Assembly (NCBI GenBank): GCA_036924085.1
Contig: JAVGWX010000018.1
Location: 25,394,063-25,458,062 of the forward strand
DNA length: 64,000 nt
Direction of reading: 5' to 3'
Origin: Ariolimax columbianus
Taxonomy: Eukaryota; Mollusca; Gastropoda; Stylommatophora; Arionidae
The stretch's first letter is position 1. The number at the start of each line of letters is the position of its first letter. A program made the position numbers and the translations under genes. Below are positions 22,131 to 31,294 of the stretch, one piece after another. The notes under the pieces were generated by a model that worked only from the letters and a program-made list of their open reading frames with translations, did not search any database and was not told the origin of the DNA.

Positions 22131-22155
22131 GCGGCTTAATTTGACTCAACACGGG
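20916..22155 (+). rRNA. 18S rRNA, 5' two-thirds (retrotransposed, partial)
   Basis: Begins tatctggttgatcctgccag (the canonical 18S start with one change) and follows eukaryotic 18S without obvious gaps through gccagcagccgcggtaattc, the V4 region with a mollusc-like GC-rich helix, and aaggaattgacggaagggca, to gactcaacacggg at 22155, where similarity changes. The 3' third, ITS and 5.8S are absent, so it cannot make a ribosome. It is carried as the 5' part of a retrotransposon. Very few substitutions are visible against universal positions, which implies recent derivation from an active rDNA unit. Confidence 0.93.
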
Positions 22156-22714
22156 CAACACTGAAATGATTGACATGCCGAGACCACTCTTCTGGAGTCT
22201 AATATGGAACTGGTGCTGGACTTAGACCCCCAGAAATCTGGGGTTATGTCCCCTGTGGCTCGGTTTTGTCTGCATCCAGTGTTTGATAAAGGAATTGACG
22301 GAAGAGCACTATCAGGAGTGGAGCCTGAGACCTAAGTTAACTTACCACGCCAATACTGCAGAATGACTATCAAAAAGTACACCTTAGTGGGGTCTAATAG
22401 AGAACATGTGCTGGAATTAGACCCTCGAAAATCTTTGGGGCTACCCTTTAAGAAACTTGATTGTCTCGCTAAGGGAATTGACGGAAGGGCACCACCAGGT
22501 GTGGAACCTGCGGCTTAATTTGACTGAACACGCCAATACTGTAGAACAACTGACAAATTGAGAGCACTGCCGTTTGGGTCTAATAATGAACGTACGCTGG
22601 TATTAGACTCACGGACGACAAGTCAGCTCAAATGAAAGAACGCTACGGAAATCGTGTTTAACTCTGCAGATTTCAAATACCTGGTCATTGACAAACAAAA
22701 GCCCTCAATAAATT
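22093..22714 (+). repeat. three degenerate 18S-28S fusion modules
   Basis: The 18S phrase aaggaattgacggaaggg starts at 22093 (in the intact 18S), 22288 and 22472. Each time it runs to the gactcaacac/attgacagattgagagc region and is then joined to a 28S phrase (tctaatagggaacgggtgct-like at about 22197, 22382 and 22575). Modules two and three are more diverged than the intact 18S, so they are an old, heritable part of the element leader rather than damage to this copy. The third module extends through the 28S segment around the sarcin-ricin loop to about 22690. Confidence 0.85.
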
Positions 22715-23190
22715 CGTCTGACAAAATAGTGAACGGGTGCTGGAAATAGATCTGAAGACAGGTCAGTTTTACCCTACAAATGACAGGGCGTTGCTACGGA
22801 AAACCAGCTCAAATCGAGAGGAGCCGCAGACACTTTGGTTCACGTACCAGGCTGATAAGCCAAGGGCGCGAGGCTACCATGTGGGGGATTACGGCCGAAC
22901 CCTTGAAAGCCGCAATCCCGCCCAAAATCTCAGCACCACTGCAATGGGAGGCTCCTACATGCTCGGGACCTGGGGCTTGCGCCCCAGCCCTATCAGGTAG
23001 AGCCACAGTAAGAGGTCCTTGCCGCCCGCAAATCAAAGCGGGCGGAAAACTGCTTGATACTCACCCTATACGGCGATGGGGTGCGAAAAACACCAACCAA
23101 AGACTTAGAACCTGGTCGGGGTGTCGAAAACAGTAGAGCAGCCACCACACTGTGAACTGTCAAGACTCAACCACTGACCATGAGAGTTGT
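22715..23190 (+). rRNA. 28S rRNA 3'-terminal segment (diverged, within element)
   Basis: Follows the 28S 3' end in order: tagtgaacgggtgctgg, acaggtcagttttaccctac, a cgagaggagccgcag segment equivalent to the sarcin-ricin loop, gctgataagccaagggcgcg, ggattacggccgaac, gcaatcccgccc, and finally ggtcggggtgtcg..agtagagcagcc and the terminal atgagagttgtc. Several substitutions and length changes, more than in the 18S part. The same segment is present at 451-930. Confidence 0.85.
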
Positions 23191-23756
23191 CCGCACACCA
23201 GGCGATCAACATCTCTGTGACATTACCAGGCTTGTCCTCTGGCTAAATGCACTCCGGTTACGATATCTACCTCTGTACGTTATCAGCCATAACTATCATG
23301 CTGGACGCAGAAGAGATGCAGACCAGCGGACATTGCACACCTGCCCCACTGTGTCAACACCCCAGGTGGCGGGGAATGCTAGGCGTACCATCCCTGCATA
23401 GAAGCCAAGAAAATAAAGGGAAAAAGAGATACCCCACTCACATGCAAATGCTACGTTTCTGGCAGGACGTGACGATCCTGGGATACAGACACACTGGACT
23501 GCCTCTCTTCCGGGTAAACCAGTCCATCTCATATATCACATACCATCATTGCACCCTATAGACACGAGTAGTGAAGACTCGATAGTCTGGTAAGACAACT
23601 TCCATAGGAGAGAAAACTCTGATCGTAAACAACTGCTGCCTTGCAGATAGGCTGGGGACAGCCAAAGGCTAAGGAGGGCATCCCTACAGAAACGCCTGTT
23701 GAAATCGGATGCACGGGGCCGCAAGCCTAACAAAACAGTGCAACGTAAATCACAGT
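23191..23756 (+). other. unique leader of the retrotransposon with SINE-like domain
   Basis: About 560 bp after the 28S end, also present (with an extra 28S module) at 931-1680. It may derive from 3'ETS plus the element's own 5'UTR. The last 60 bp (tgttgaaatcggatgcacgg ... acagtgcaacg) match the central domain of SINE family A (tgctgaagtcggatgcactt ... acagtgcaacg), placing a SINE-type domain directly before the ORF start. Confidence 0.65.
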
Positions 23757-26700
23757 ATGATGGCAGCACAACCTATTCGAAAAACGTATGGCGCTCATCC
23801 TGAGGAGACCCGCCAGGCAGCGATAGCGCCGGGCCCCACGCCTCGAAGGGGCCCACCCTTGGCTACTGGTGGTCACCCACCCATGTGTCGTGGAGTCAAG
23901 GCACATGGCTATGGGGAAACGACTATTGGCCAAAACTTCAAGACCCTCAGAATATTACAGTGGAATGCGGAGGGAGTCATTAACAAAAAACTTTCCCTAA
24001 CACATCACCTGCATGAAGGTAAGATTGACGTGGCATGTATCCAGGAAACGCACCTCAACAATAACCATAAATTCTCAATCAGAGGATACCAGACTTTCCG
24101 TCTAGATAGAGAAGGCCACAAAGGAGGGGTCCTGATACTGACCAGAAACAGCATACCGAGTAGCGCGGTACCTGTCAATCACACCGGACAAGCAGAAATT
24201 GTAGGAGTTGACATAATGGCTCAAGAGACGAAGCTCCGCATTTTCAATCTGTACGGACCACCAAACAGAGACCTATCGCTCTCGAGTATGGAGGTCAGAG
24301 ACTCCAACTGCATAGTGGTTGGAGATTTCAACAGCCACTCGGAGAGATGGGGATACTCTGACACAGACAGCAGAGGTGACGAAGTGGAAGATTGGGAGAT
24401 AGATGCAAATCTCTCCCTAATCAATAGGCCGGAGGATAGCCCTAGCTTCTATTCAAGAACATGGCATACCACCTCGACTCCAGATTTGGCCTTCTCCACA
24501 CAGGACATACACTATAAAATAGACCGCCAGGTGCTAAACCAACTGGCAGGTAGCGACCACAGGCCGATCAGGCTAACCATTGACATGGAAGTAGGCCCAC
24601 AGGAAACAAAACCGCTCCCACGTTGGAATTACAAACGAGCCGACTGGGACAGATTTGCAATCCTGACAGATGGGCTGTGTGAAACCATCAACACACGAAA
24701 CACCAAAATGAAGCCCATGGTAGAGAGCCTAAGCAAGGCAATAATGCAAGCCGCCACTGAAACCATCCCAAGAGGAGCTAGGAAAAACTATAAGCCCTAC
24801 TGGAATGATGAGTTACAGAAAGTGGAAGATGCAGTAACAAATGCTAGAAACATGGCAGAACGAGAAAAATCCGTGGAGGCAAACATCGCCCTCAAAGCCG
24901 CCGCGGCGAAGTACAAACACACTCTCAAGCAAACAGCAAGAGAAAGTTGGAAAAATAAAACGGAAAGTTTAAACCTGGACAAAGAAGGGAACAAGCTATG
25001 GAAGCTAGTCAGAGCCATGAACGACGAAACCCCGTCAAATAAACAAATTACTATCAAGCAAGGCGAGAACTTGATCACAGGTAAGAAAGCCGCAAACGCC
25101 TTTGTCGATCACTATGCCAGAGCAAACCACATCGAGGTCCCTGCAGATAAGCATACAGACATTAGCGAAGAGCTAAAGGGGCACGAAAACAAAAATACGG
25201 CTCCTGAAGAGCACATGATGGCCAAACTAACAATGCGCGAAATGGAAGAGGCTATGAGAACACTAAAGAGAAGGAAATCTCCCGGAAAAGACGGGATAAC
25301 AAACGAAATGCTGATGGGGCTGGGCCAAACAGCGAAGGAAAAACTACTGTCAGTCCTGAACCAAAGCTGGAAAAGGGGTATTGTACCCCAGGCATGGAAA
25401 GATGCAATACTGGTACCAGTACCAAAAACAGGAAAGGACAAAACAGATCCGAATGGATACAGGCCCATAAGCCTACTGAGCTGTGTCGGCAAGCTGATGG
25501 AACGGATGATAAACACCAGACTGATGTGGCATCTGGAAGAAAAACGAATACTAATTCCACAGCAAGCCGGCTTTAGACAGCACAGATCCACTGAGGACCA
25601 GGTCATCCTCATAGCCCAGGAGATAGAAGATGCCTACCAGGCACAGAAACACACAGTAGCTGTTTGGGTGGATCTGGAAAAGGCATTTGACAAAGTCTGG
25701 AAGGATGGACTTAGAGTCAAGCTAAGAAGAAGTGATGTTTGTGGGAAGATGTACAAGTGGATCAACCACTACCTCAAACAAAGAACGGCCAGAGTCCAAG
25801 TACAAGGGCAGATGAGCAAAAAGGTGACACTCGAGCAGGGAGTACCCCAAGGGGGAGTACTGTCACCCACACTCTTCCTGGTATATATAAACGATATTAC
25901 AGAGAATATACCAAGAAGAGTCCATAGCTCAATGTTTGCAGACGATCTGGCTATGTGGACCTCTGAAAAGAATCTCACCATAGCAAGAAATCGGATGCAA
26001 ACGGCCCTAACATCGCTGGAAGAGTGGGCGAACTCATGGCTGGTCAAAATAAACGAGGAGAAAACCACGTGCACAATATTCTCGCTCTCATTAAAACCCC
26101 AAAGTACCAAACTAAGCCTAAATGGCAAAATCCTGCAGCCAAACGACAACCCAACCTATCTGGGAGTCACATTTGATCGGCGCATGACATGGAAAAGTCA
26201 GATTGAGAGAAACCGAATGAAAGCCAGAGAAAGAATGGCGATCATGAGGAAACTTGCTGGCACAAGCTGGGGAGCAGACGAAGGCATACTAAAGAAACTG
26301 TACACTGGAAGAGTGAGACCAGTTCTCGAGTATGGCATCGCGGCTTGGACAACAGCAGCGAAGGCGAACTTCGATAAAGTTAACAAACTTCAAAACCAAG
26401 CTATGAGAATCATAACTGGTGGCATGAAGTCAACGCCAATTGTAGAACTTGAAAAGATTACAAAACTGCAATCCATGACCGACAGAAGAGACTGCAGAGC
26501 CCAGCTGCAGTCAGAGAAACTCCGAAGACTGACGGACCATCCAATGTACCAGAGGCTAAACAATTTGGGAACTGGGAAACTAAAGCGGAGAAACTTTGCA
26601 GAAATAGCCAAAGCAAAGATGCACGAAGATCCCATAAACGCACTAACAACACCAAAACCCATCACTACTGTACGAAAACCTACTTGGAGGCAGGATATAT

Positions 26701-27617
26701 TTCCAGAGGTGGTAGAAAATATACCAGGTATTGCAAACAAAAACTGCCAGACCGAAAAAGAAAGGAGAGATACTACCCTAAGCTTCATAACGAAAAGCTA
26801 CCCAAGCATGGACTGGACCCATGCATACACCGACGGCTCTGTAACAAACACTACACAGAACGGAGGGGCAGGAGCATTCCTGAACCTACCAAATGGCAGA
26901 AAAATAACACTGTCATTCGCTACTGGTAAGTACACGAGCAATTTCAGAGCAGAGGCAGAGGCACTGAGGGCGGCAGTGGAAGAAATGGTAACACACAGTG
27001 AAAATGAGAGCCATATAGTCCTGCTGACAGATGCTCTCGAAGTAGTCACAGCGCTAAAAAGCCAGAAAAACACTGAGCTTAATGACTTAAGAGCAGCACT
27101 CTGCAAACTGTGCCAACAGTCCGCACCAAAAAGGGTAGTGGTACAGTGGGTTCCGTCACACTGCAACATCCAAGGCAACGAGGAGGCAGACAGACTGGCA
27201 AAAGAAGGTGCAAGGCTACCACAAATAGATACCAGTATGACGTACGAAGAGTCAAAACGGCTTATCAAAGCCAGGTACATGTCCAAATGGGAAACCGAAC
27301 ATACTGGTTACACCAAAAACGATGCCTATTACCAGTTGAACCGAAGAGAGCAGGTCGTTGTCTTCAGACTTCGCACTGGCCACAACAGACTGAGGTACCA
27401 CCTCTTCAACAAATTGAAGATAGGGTGTACCGACGAATGCCCGTGCGGTACTGGTAAAATGACCACTGAACATCTGCTGCAGAACTGCCCGACATACGAA
27501 GATCAGAGAGAGCAGATGTGGCCATTGCCAGTGGAACTGCAAGACAAGCTCTATGGTAGTGGCGAGAGTCTCAGGATGACCGCCGCTTTTTTCGAGAAAA
27601 TAATGGTTACTGTCTGA
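23709..27617 (+). CDS. non-LTR retrotransposon polyprotein: APE endonuclease, RT, RNase H, CCHC
   Basis: Single ORF of 1302 codons without interruption. Domains (numbered from Met1 at 23709): APE-type endonuclease about 78-295 with LQWNAEG (N86), QETH (E113), GDFNSH (D206, N208) and SDHRPI (D283, H284); reverse transcriptase about 505-860 with KSPGKDGI, NGYRPISLL, DLEKAFD (D655), GVPQGGVLSP and FADD (D745, D746); RNase H about 1036-1170 with YTDGS (D1042), E1082, LLTDA (D1108), PSHCN (H1151) and GNEEAD (D1161); and a CPCG..TEHLLQNC zinc knuckle (C1244, C1246, H1255, C1260). Every catalytic residue I can check is present. It copies element RNA at a nicked chromosomal target; the RNase H degrades the RNA strand. 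Domain order fits the I/R1-like LINE group. The first 16 codons lie in the conserved leader, so the paired ATGs at 23757/23760 are the likelier start (1286 aa). No upstream gag-like ORF1 is visible, which is unusual for this group. Confidence 0.95.
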   Translation: MHGAASLTKQCNVNHSMMAAQPIRKTYGAHPEETRQAAIAPGPTPRRGPPLATGGHPPMCRGVKAHGYGETTIGQNFKTLRILQWNAEGVINKKLSLTHHLHEGKIDVACIQETHLNNNHKFSIRGYQTFRLDREGHKGGVLILTRNSIPSSAVPVNHTGQAEIVGVDIMAQETKLRIFNLYGPPNRDLSLSSMEVRDSNCIVVGDFNSHSERWGYSDTDSRGDEVEDWEIDANLSLINRPEDSPSFYSRTWHTTSTPDLAFSTQDIHYKIDRQVLNQLAGSDHRPIRLTIDMEVGPQETKPLPRWNYKRADWDRFAILTDGLCETINTRNTKMKPMVESLSKAIMQAATETIPRGARKNYKPYWNDELQKVEDAVTNARNMAEREKSVEANIALKAAAAKYKHTLKQTARESWKNKTESLNLDKEGNKLWKLVRAMNDETPSNKQITIKQGENLITGKKAANAFVDHYARANHIEVPADKHTDISEELKGHENKNTAPEEHMMAKLTMREMEEAMRTLKRRKSPGKDGITNEMLMGLGQTAKEKLLSVLNQSWKRGIVPQAWKDAILVPVPKTGKDKTDPNGYRPISLLSCVGKLMERMINTRLMWHLEEKRILIPQQAGFRQHRSTEDQVILIAQEIEDAYQAQKHTVAVWVDLEKAFDKVWKDGLRVKLRRSDVCGKMYKWINHYLKQRTARVQVQGQMSKKVTLEQGVPQGGVLSPTLFLVYINDITENIPRRVHSSMFADDLAMWTSEKNLTIARNRMQTALTSLEEWANSWLVKINEEKTTCTIFSLSLKPQSTKLSLNGKILQPNDNPTYLGVTFDRRMTWKSQIERNRMKARERMAIMRKLAGTSWGADEGILKKLYTGRVRPVLEYGIAAWTTAAKANFDKVNKLQNQAMRIITGGMKSTPIVELEKITKLQSMTDRRDCRAQLQSEKLRRLTDHPMYQRLNNLGTGKLKRRNFAEIAKAKMHEDPINALTTPKPITTVRKPTWRQDIFPEVVENIPGIANKNCQTEKERRDTTLSFITKSYPSMDWTHAYTDGSVTNTTQNGGAGAFLNLPNGRKITLSFATGKYTSNFRAEAEALRAAVEEMVTHSENESHIVLLTDALEVVTALKSQKNTELNDLRAALCKLCQQSAPKRVVVQWVPSHCNIQGNEEADRLAKEGARLPQIDTSMTYEESKRLIKARYMSKWETEHTGYTKNDAYYQLNRREQVVVFRLRTGHNRLRYHLFNKLKIGCTDECPCGTGKMTTEHLLQNCPTYEDQREQMWPLPVELQDKLYGSGESLRMTAAFFEKIMVTV

Positions 27618-27644
27618 CTGTGTACGCAGAAGAAGAAGAAGAAG
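27618..27644 (+). other. 3'UTR and (GAA)n tail of the retrotransposon
   Basis: Only 27 bases separate the stop codon from the target-site duplication: a ctgtgtacgca stub and (gaa)n. The other rRNA-leader element and several I/R1-type LINE fragments and SINE B copies here also end in GAA repeats. Confidence 0.8.
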
Positions 27645-27657
27645 ATATGGTAGACTC
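27645..27657. repeat. right 13-bp target-site duplication
   Basis: atatggtagactc, identical to 20268-20280. Rejoining the flanks restores a continuous minisatellite. Confidence 0.75.
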
Positions 27658-27775
27658 CTGTTAAATAACCAGCTGTTATATAGTGACGCTTGTTAAATAA
27701 CTTGTTTAAACTGAGAGACTTGTTAAACAGCCAATTATTATGTAGTAGACTCTTGGTAAATAGTTAATTATGAAT
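27645..27775 (+). repeat. minisatellite, right half
   Basis: Continuation of the units at 20155-20280 (cttgttaaataac, ccagctgttatatagtgac), decaying toward 27775. Confidence 0.85.
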
Positions 27776-28024
27776 ATCCCCTTTATATCCAAGTCCAAAT
27801 GCATCGGTAGAAGTTCAAATACTGGCGGATACAGTTCAAGAATGTGACGTGTTTAAAGCCTACGTGGGAGAATTCTTTTGCATGTTCGTGGTACACATTT
27901 CCAAGTTTTTTCGCTGCTTTGACAAAACTAGCGATGGGCACGAGGCAAGTGTGAATGTTGTGTAATACTGGCCAGAAAGCTAGATTATTCTAAATTCTTT
28001 CTAAATTCCTATGTATCCCTCCTA

Positions 28025-28345
28025 GGCTGAGCAGCGCATGAGCTGCAGTGGTCAGCGACCCATAGCTGATTGCTAGCGTCAGGGCCAGAGAACCAGAGCT
28101 GCCAAGACCCTTTTACACCTCCACGCGGTGATCCTGGATAACAGGCTGCAGTAGGGCAGACTGGCTAAAGAGAAGGGATCGAAGAGGGAATGCTAACCCG
28201 GTACTTAAAAAATGATTGCTGAAGTCGGATGTGTTGGACTGACAGGTGCAAATATCACAGTCAAGCTGTAAACTACGACACAACGCATTCTGTTTTCTGG
28301 ACTACATTCTGCTACTTAAGCCTTTTCAGGGTTTGGTAGCGGGAG
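28025..28345 (+). mobile_element. SINE family B
   Basis: Full-length-looking copy: gtcagcgacccatagctgat head, ccagagctgccaagacc, then gctgaagtcggatgtgttgg central domain. Carries the variant segment gatcctggataacaggctgc also seen at 52110-52430. Confidence 0.7.
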
Positions 28346-28489
28346 ATTGAGAACGAACGAAGTCAAGCCAAGCTCTATCTCATTTCTACATAAACCTAAT
28401 ATTTTTCATGTTTTGCGATCAGCAGGCGCAAATAACCTGGACCCTGACAAAGAAAACGGAGAAACTACTCCTTCTTCTTCTGCGTTCGT

Positions 28490-29125
28490 TCTCAAGATAA
28501 AGATATCCACCAAGAAAACATAGTATTCCTGACTGATTCCGCGTCAGTATTAGCAGCGCTAAAACAACACAAAGATGAAGCTCTTGAGCAATGTATGGTC
28601 TCCCTCACACAGCTCTCAGCAGAACACCCAAGGTTGGTCATACAGTGGATCCCATCCCACTGCAATACTGGAGCCAATGAAGCTGCAGAGAAACTAGCAA
28701 CGTGTGGAGGAGCATCTACAAAAACAAACCTGAGCATTACATATAATGCCAAGACCGTAACTAAAGTCCCGTTCTGAAGGAAATGAATTGGTTATCACCC
28801 AGACTTCCGAAATAAAGACAGCTATTTGAGACGAGCAAGTCATCATCTTCAGACTGAGAACTGGGCATAACTGATTCATGGGTCAACTTTACAAAAAATT
28901 AAGGAGTGTGACAGATGACAGGTGTCTGTACATGTGGGAAGAATAATATGACATACAACGCTGCATGATTCCACAGGAAAAGAGAGAACAATACTTGCCT
29001 CTCAAGACAGGAAAGAGACAAAAGCTGTATGGAGGCAAAACATTCTTGAAAACAACCGTGTCCTTTGTCGGAGAAGTCAGGAACTTGATCTGAGGATGAA
29101 CAAAGAAGAAGAAGATATATAGTTT
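28490..29125 (+). mobile_element. RNase H-type LINE, C-terminal fragment with (GAA)n tail
   Basis: 60 codons open for the RNase H core (VFLTDSASVLAALKQHKDEA upstream, then LVIQWIPSHCNTGANEAAEK), followed by a frameshifted FRLRTGHN-like region and the terminal phrase ttgatctgaggatgaacaaa(gaa)n. Related to, but clearly different from, the ORF at 23709-27617. Confidence 0.8.
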
Positions 29126-29269
29126 ATTTGTTTTATAGTTTTCTTTTTACAGGCCGGAATTGAAGATGCAATTTAACAAACATGTCTCTCTTGTTTCCCA
29201 AATAAAAGTATAATGAGTTACATGCCTTACTAAATAACACTACTTAATTAACTAATTAGTTATACAAGC

Positions 29270-29745
29270 ATTCCATTGTCACACAAATACACCTGGCAGT
29301 GACAAGGCAGACAGACTGGCTAAGAAGGAATAAAGTCAAGAACAACAATACACACCAACAACTCTACATACATTCAAACAATTACTGAAGACTGAACAAA
29401 AAGGTCTGGCTGTATAGACGGGCAATGGAAAATACTGAGATAGAAATCTACAAATATATGGCCATTCCAAATCCCAAAGACAACATCAATCTCTTGAAAA
29501 GGAGAGTCAAAGGCACCATTTTCCGACTTCGCACTTAACACATTCAACTTAACAGCCGCTTCAACAGAATCAAATCAGAACATACTCCAGAGTGCCGGCT
29601 GTGCACACATCCCTACGAACATAGTCTTTTCGGTTGTCCAGCGCTTGCAGTTATAAAAACTTGCAGATACCACTATATGGCATTGGGCCAAAGGGCAGGA
29701 GCCAACCAATCAACATTAATTAAAATCCTAAAACGCTGATAAAAC
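29270..29745 (+). mobile_element. RNase H-type LINE, 3' remnant
   Basis: Broken frames give GSDKADRLAKKE (end of RNase H), VKGTIFRLRT and CRLCTHPYEHSLFGCPAL (CCHC knuckle). Older than the preceding fragment. Confidence 0.7.
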
Positions 29746-30185
29746 ACATGTCGTTCAATGTGCATTTAGCAATATTGGCGTTCTTCTGATGTCAGAGGTC
29801 TCATGGAGGAGTGATAGGAATGTTCTTTCTGCTTTTAGAAGGCTAAACGCCAGAAGAATACTCTACGCACATAAATCTTTTGACTTGTGACGGGATGTGC
29901 TAAAGTCGCAAGGTAGAATCGCCTAACATAGAATAGTTTAAATGTTTTTAAAAGTTTTAGAAAAACAACGGCAGTAGTCGAGGACAAACGTCTACCGATT
30001 GACGCCTTTATCAAGTTAACGAGCGAAAGGAAATCTTTACAGAAATACAATCTAACTAAGGTATTGAAAATGGCTCACAGAAACTACTTCATTGGCCCTG
30101 ATGGTCCACATATGTGCTTAGTCCTTTTCATGCTGAAAGCGTCAACAACGCAGCACCAACTCCCCAGCTCCCGCGGCGTAATTGA
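29746..30185. other. unassigned intronic sequence
   Basis: No gene or repeat recognised in this part of the gene A intron. Confidence 0.35.
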
Positions 30186-30365
30186 ATTTGTCCTTGCCTT
30201 CGCCGGGTACCCATTTACAGCTAGGATGACTGAGATCATCGCTTCGATCCTTATCGTTAAGAAAAAAAAACCACGTCCTGACTTTTCTGTCAAACGAGTG
30301 TAACGTGATTTGAACCTGGTACGCTGAGTTTGTAAACCAAACACACAGCCCCTTGACCACAGTTC
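30186..30365 (-). mobile_element. SINE family C
   Basis: gggtacccatttacagctag, an A-rich stretch equivalent to the T-run, and a minus-strand B box (aggttcaaatcacg) near 30305-30318. Confidence 0.6.
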
Positions 30366-30549
30366 CTTAGCTAAGTACTCATACAATGAAAACACTAGAA
30401 TGAACTTAAAAGCCGCTGCAATTAATTCAACATAGTCCCGCAGATTAGGCGGAGTCCCCATGCTTCCTTGCAGATTAAAGGAATCTCTGAAGATTTTTAT
30501 AAAGCCATCTCTGGTATTTCTACAGTATTTCATTATTTAATATTATTCG

Positions 30550-30800
30550 GGGTCGAAGATAGAGCACAGTGGTTGGGTTCTAGTGGCTAGTAACTCATAG
30601 TTGCTTGCATCAGGATCAGCTAACCAGACCTGACCAAGACACTGTCCCCTCTTCAAGCGGCGGCCCTGCAAACAGGCTGCACTAGTGTAGTCTGAATAAG
30701 AGAATATGGATTTCAGTGGGAAGGCAAACCTGGTGCCAAAAAAATTCCAGCTGAAATCGAATATGTTGGGCCGAAAGGCTCAGATGTGGTAGCCTCACTG
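30550..30800 (+). mobile_element. SINE family B
   Basis: gttgcttgcatcaggatcag, accagacctgaccaagac, gctgaaatcgaatatgttgg in family order. Confidence 0.7.
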
Positions 30801-31170
30801 TTTATGTTGTTGTTTCGAATGCCCATAATGAGTAGGTTACTCTTATGTGCGCCCTGAAAAGGGCGTTAAGTGACGGGTTGCAGTAGCTTTAGTGACATCC
30901 CGAGCGTGATGATGAAGGTGGGCCGGGGCCCTCCAGGCGGTTGTGCTGTGCTTGGCTTTATCTGCGTGTCGCTCACTACTACGGAGATCACGTCGAACCT
31001 CACCTTATCAGTCAGACTGTTATCCTCGACAACATCCCGTTTCCAGGACGACCAACGAGGAGTTCAGGTCAGGGTCTTGGCCAGTATATTCCTTCTGACC
31101 CTGACTAACATTATATGACCAGTGTGTTCTGCCTGACCAGACGTTAGCATCATCGTCCATAGCCTCGCTC
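30800..31170 (-). mobile_element. AAC-tailed repeat, family F
   Basis: Reverse-oriented copy: gttgttgtttcgaatgccca (tail) at the low-coordinate end, then gaccctgactaacattatat. Contains single units of the 37-bp motif that is amplified at 60108-60405. Confidence 0.65.
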
Positions 31171-31270
31171 TAAACTACCACATAACATTGCAACATCCTT
31201 TTCAGGACAAACGCCAAAGAAGACGAACAGAAAAAAGAAGAAGAAGAAGAAGAAGAAGAAGAAGACAGGA
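31170..31270 (+). mobile_element. SINE B 3' piece with (GAA)n tail
   Basis: cctcgctctaaactaccaca and a run of eight GAA triplets (31236-31264). Confidence 0.5.
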
Positions 31271-31294
31271 TGAACGACGGAGCACGTTGGAGCA

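Larger units (their letters stand above)
20281..27644 (+). mobile_element. rRNA-led non-LTR retrotransposon (5'ETS-18S-28S-ORF-GAA tail)
   Basis: One insertion of 7364 bp in a minisatellite, flanked by a perfect 13-bp duplication and ending in (GAA)n. Order: GC-rich 5'ETS-like leader, 18S bases 1-1240, shuffled 18S/28S modules, 28S 3' terminus, unique leader, long ORF, 27-nt 3'UTR with GAA tail. The ORF is uninterrupted and the 18S almost unmutated, so the insertion is young. Because ribosomal and LINE parts lie between one pair of duplications, they were reverse-transcribed from a single RNA. It sits in sense orientation in the 14.2-kb last intron of gene A. Families known to insert into 18S or 28S genes (for example R1, R2, R7, R8) lie inside rDNA; here the rRNA has travelled with the element to a non-rDNA site. 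An older rRNA pseudogene next to an independent LINE is less likely, as no internal duplication separates them. Confidence 0.85.

Noticed and set aside
20916..22155. A functional chromosomal 18S rRNA gene
   Set aside because: The 3' third, ITS, 5.8S and most of 28S are missing, both flanks are a minisatellite rather than rDNA spacer, and the block lies inside a retrotransposon with target-site duplications.
22195..22610. A novel element-specific hairpin (gggtctaat ... attagaccc)
   Set aside because: The stem and loop correspond to the 28S rRNA segment ctaatagggaacgtgagctgg and its partner, so the structure is inherited from rRNA, slightly improved by substitutions.
24797..27542. Minus-strand ORFs of 60-166 codons within the retrotransposon
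   Set aside because: Antisense shadows of the well-supported endonuclease-RT-RNase H frame.
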